Of a stretch of 18,012 bases of DNA, positions 18,001-18,012 are shown piece by piece. The notes under the pieces are model-generated. The model worked only from the letters and a program-made list of their open reading frames with translations, had not been told where the DNA came from and did no database searches. A program made the translations under genes and the position numbers. Numbering within the stretch: the first letter of the stretch is position 1; every line of letters begins with the position of its first letter. Source of the stretch: an uncultured Lachnospiraceae bacterium (GTDB taxonomy: Bacteria > Bacillota_A > Clostridia > Lachnospirales > Lachnospiraceae); NCBI GenBank assembly GCA_946621895.1, contig CAMOOZ010000184.1, forward strand, positions 1 to 18,012. Reading direction: 5' to 3'.

Positions 18001-18012
18001 TGATTTCATGGA
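12056..18012 (+). CDS. giant charged helical protein of unknown family, C-terminus outside the window
   Basis: From the ATG at 12056 the frame stays open for 1985 full codons and runs off the window. I read it codon by codon and found no stop or frameshift. A GGAGG at 12042-12046 lies 9 nt upstream. The protein starts MDSLKLIDRQLTSVKTTVKE. It has no signal peptide, is very rich in Lys, Glu, Asp, Arg and Leu, poor in Cys, and looks helical throughout. A Lys-rich low-complexity stretch lies at about residues 143-165 and a likely coiled coil at about 788-860. Two Gly/Ala/Val-rich hydrophobic segments lie at 1775-1795 (VIIGSVAVGAGVTTMLVGTAM) and about 1833-1845. I see no nucleotide-binding, protease, nuclease or repeat signature. 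Same strand and closeness to terD2 suggest it belongs to the Ter-type cluster, but it lies behind a terminator. A structural, scaffold or tether role is speculation. Confidence 0.85.
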   Translation, partial: MDSLKLIDRQLTSVKTTVKEKQQETKGLVQFNPVELLHEEQSGDDLFFECNDLELQKRLNSTPENPEVNIAAKMQSNQYAGNFMDPELMRRTREKEAFDLKPSADPINTLLQEEKKAEIAVNVMDMKNAEKRLDVSRLAEGEEQEKKKKATAKKEKIKTPEDNSLPETMKAALESIVKDKRRSSEYFTGIKEAAKKLLALDLTKKENAVRARSSMAELMKAATLYRDKRSGSRLLSKGRERAKWVDTLISFRSLRIGGSGADEESPKQLESWWVVNSFREQSGEAAISDSNYKNEYGSLNLFDLRQELEKDKKSKSKLFTDMYDSLSRLLDLSATGGRSADEHGNMFTADFDQVLDAARRSVHDYVSIRGRKYHFFENGRRRLDIAQRLELLLEQVQTKVDKRTGEFSREKEQEKKLKLEGLSEEQIAERMREYRLEQNKQDALQVIRTGEFGPKLKDGGKAQDEWLAGNFSEELIKLLDDPEKFRTKEGKNDFLAALISKNNLLLANKMTITVLAEANKDATLGMPWFQDDLKKYIASHLKDSELLTLQPEEIAEKAKELMAQYAEENKEEMAEIRGRVDKLLELIPSEGGFDSKMVLNGIYAYPEIRDMMLDEPEVFEEKLSALRQKVEDDDREIDAQYSKRFSKVMRDAIKKKLNTEMSGLRLFGKTGAILSQTGTYLSRIQYVSPREVKVEGMINDLVRYAGIPMMLKDHFVDCITIGFTDELYKHDYKFFKPIAKEYADNYKRNEKYFSDEVLGKSFKKRFLSIFSKQSLDIPPAVWDKLEELRLKSGEYKLEEYKEEIKKLIEEGKQSFENKVTREEYLTRRKVLDEENKKIHRQRAQRETDRIEEIGSSFDEKFLLAIGNNGELPLEHYRKTDLIYRRKDTLEENRKKIRSVVNKELSEQRRAELKMLLINCDVPEDRLEEIASKFDWMVEGFIHTDEDFLEDERLECERINLEVYGVRTWDMALAKISKYIPSMLSGEEHEEVKAAKEKLDKGVKRLGEYAGGRYKEIADIVAQLPEVYRAIMSAEESLLDKIMQEKVEPKFAPVLEAMQSFKKKEFHGEAICKQYVYSNLPSIYAGSLKGDAGLFEQRMKNYSKTLYTARINDNLNRVQDALNKKFSERSCHKGEKKYKALGEEIILSGEIKYLLMTFADNTERFERFLDPEKVVEDALKLYEQSKSRLDIEVADKEIKEKLANTPRVEGDPLAEKREEYAEQRSKGKRLRSSFLGLNDKEIHNVMQGKSLVRVEQNGRKTVTLNQSDIEKVRGAYLTQVDFELPPILRDAIIEEGAGWGFRDVSKFIDVKKSNPIEGTLYRHAHRMYELYTSLLREDEDDPAMSEEEAQMFAVRIYANKEDRHFFENVKSSNAENQMAISEMRRSGDYAEFRKNFRKLKEFEAEKMTDPNLSQEQADMSRNLRLLLVTNVGMNMKDDKKKSIRFGNLKTDDEKTAFDKAIGMTIDEHLHYLKYSAGVEKAMRKAVEAYRQEKQLKSAPLLLDNEILAMREYFMKDMLSDIKHGLAFKEEAWIEKTKKFYSDGKNINALMSRTDHVSSDDLSELERLDSDRMTDELSEKTISRMIRNSDLIFHGRSNMYEKLDVDQKKFFAVALMLMDKGAIGDGAAGTNALLTDTDRKKDMAAEVHAQLQKYIRGESYELKIDYRDAIYKLQDYQNVGLISFKDEYKLSEEAYQNALLFAQKIYEKKQSFHREEKDMDRIKDGYSSIEAAFTEEGKLQKNEIDKVQGKTLTKEEMLDRLIFLADQEKLARKEKEVIIGSVAVGAGVTTMLVGTAMETSQKLTTAAEKGKTIESEKDLDKVELTDKQIAADNAIGTVGMAVAGVGAKKLMEAKEAERANSKIEATIKRLKSLADNEDDLRLFLRIMQDRTVLDMSTGNPNEHVDQAQRDLLFNALTGDAKTAGDIMSGYDDDESCHQAFTNALSFQLRDDAYFKGKLIARDHFAGGALQRGTMIDWQLIGRAFDFM

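Noticed and set aside
1..18012. tRNA, rRNA, CRISPR arrays and insertion sequences
   Set aside because: I saw no cloverleaf-like genes, no regularly spaced repeats and no transposase motifs or terminal inverted repeats anywhere in the window.

Overview
The window looks like chromosome of a Bacillota bacterium, most likely class Clostridia and Lachnospiraceae-like. This rests on moderately GC-rich coding sequence, strong AGGAGG ribosome binding sites on most genes, a meso-diaminopimelate dehydrogenase, a Gram-positive-style lipoprotein and a Bacillus yce/ter-type stress cluster. The taxonomic call is inference from style and was not searched.

Left edge (1-2143, minus strand): a lipoprotein of unknown function is followed after 22 nt by ddh, which runs off the left edge. 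They appear to share one promoter (-35 TTGACG at 2330-2335, -10 TATATT at 2307-2312). Its roughly 157-nt leader carries three consecutive stem-loops. A second promoter candidate (TATAAT at 2378-2383) faces the other way.

Right part (2473 to the end, plus strand): a tightly packed Ter-type cluster. In order it encodes a 712-aa highly charged protein of unknown family, a YbjN-like small protein, an AAA+ ATPase (classical C-terminal AAA module behind a probably degenerate one), a YceG-family protein of 758 aa, a TelA/YceH-type toxic anion resistance protein and two TerD-domain proteins. After a strong intrinsic terminator comes a giant open reading frame, from 12056 with no stop before the window ends (at least 1985 codons). 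It is highly charged and mostly helical-looking and I cannot assign it to any family. A terminator/anti-terminator pair and a long hairpin sit between terD2 and the giant gene. A 62-63 bp intergenic element with a hairpin occurs twice in the cluster, before the ybjN-like gene and before terD2.

How it may work: YceG, TelA and TerD are known companions in Ter-dependent stress systems, where TerD domains bind calcium and are proposed to form membrane-associated assemblies. The AAA+ protein would supply ATP-driven remodelling. The unusual parts are the two unrecognised proteins that flank the known core: the 712-aa protein with cationic amphipathic stretches and the giant helical protein, both with Gly/Ala-rich hydrophobic segments. 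No TerC-type membrane protein and none of the usual biosynthetic partners of YceG are seen in the window. The most interesting candidate for an undescribed system is therefore this Ter variant built around an AAA+ ATPase and a giant protein. No RNA genes, insertion sequences or CRISPR arrays were seen.
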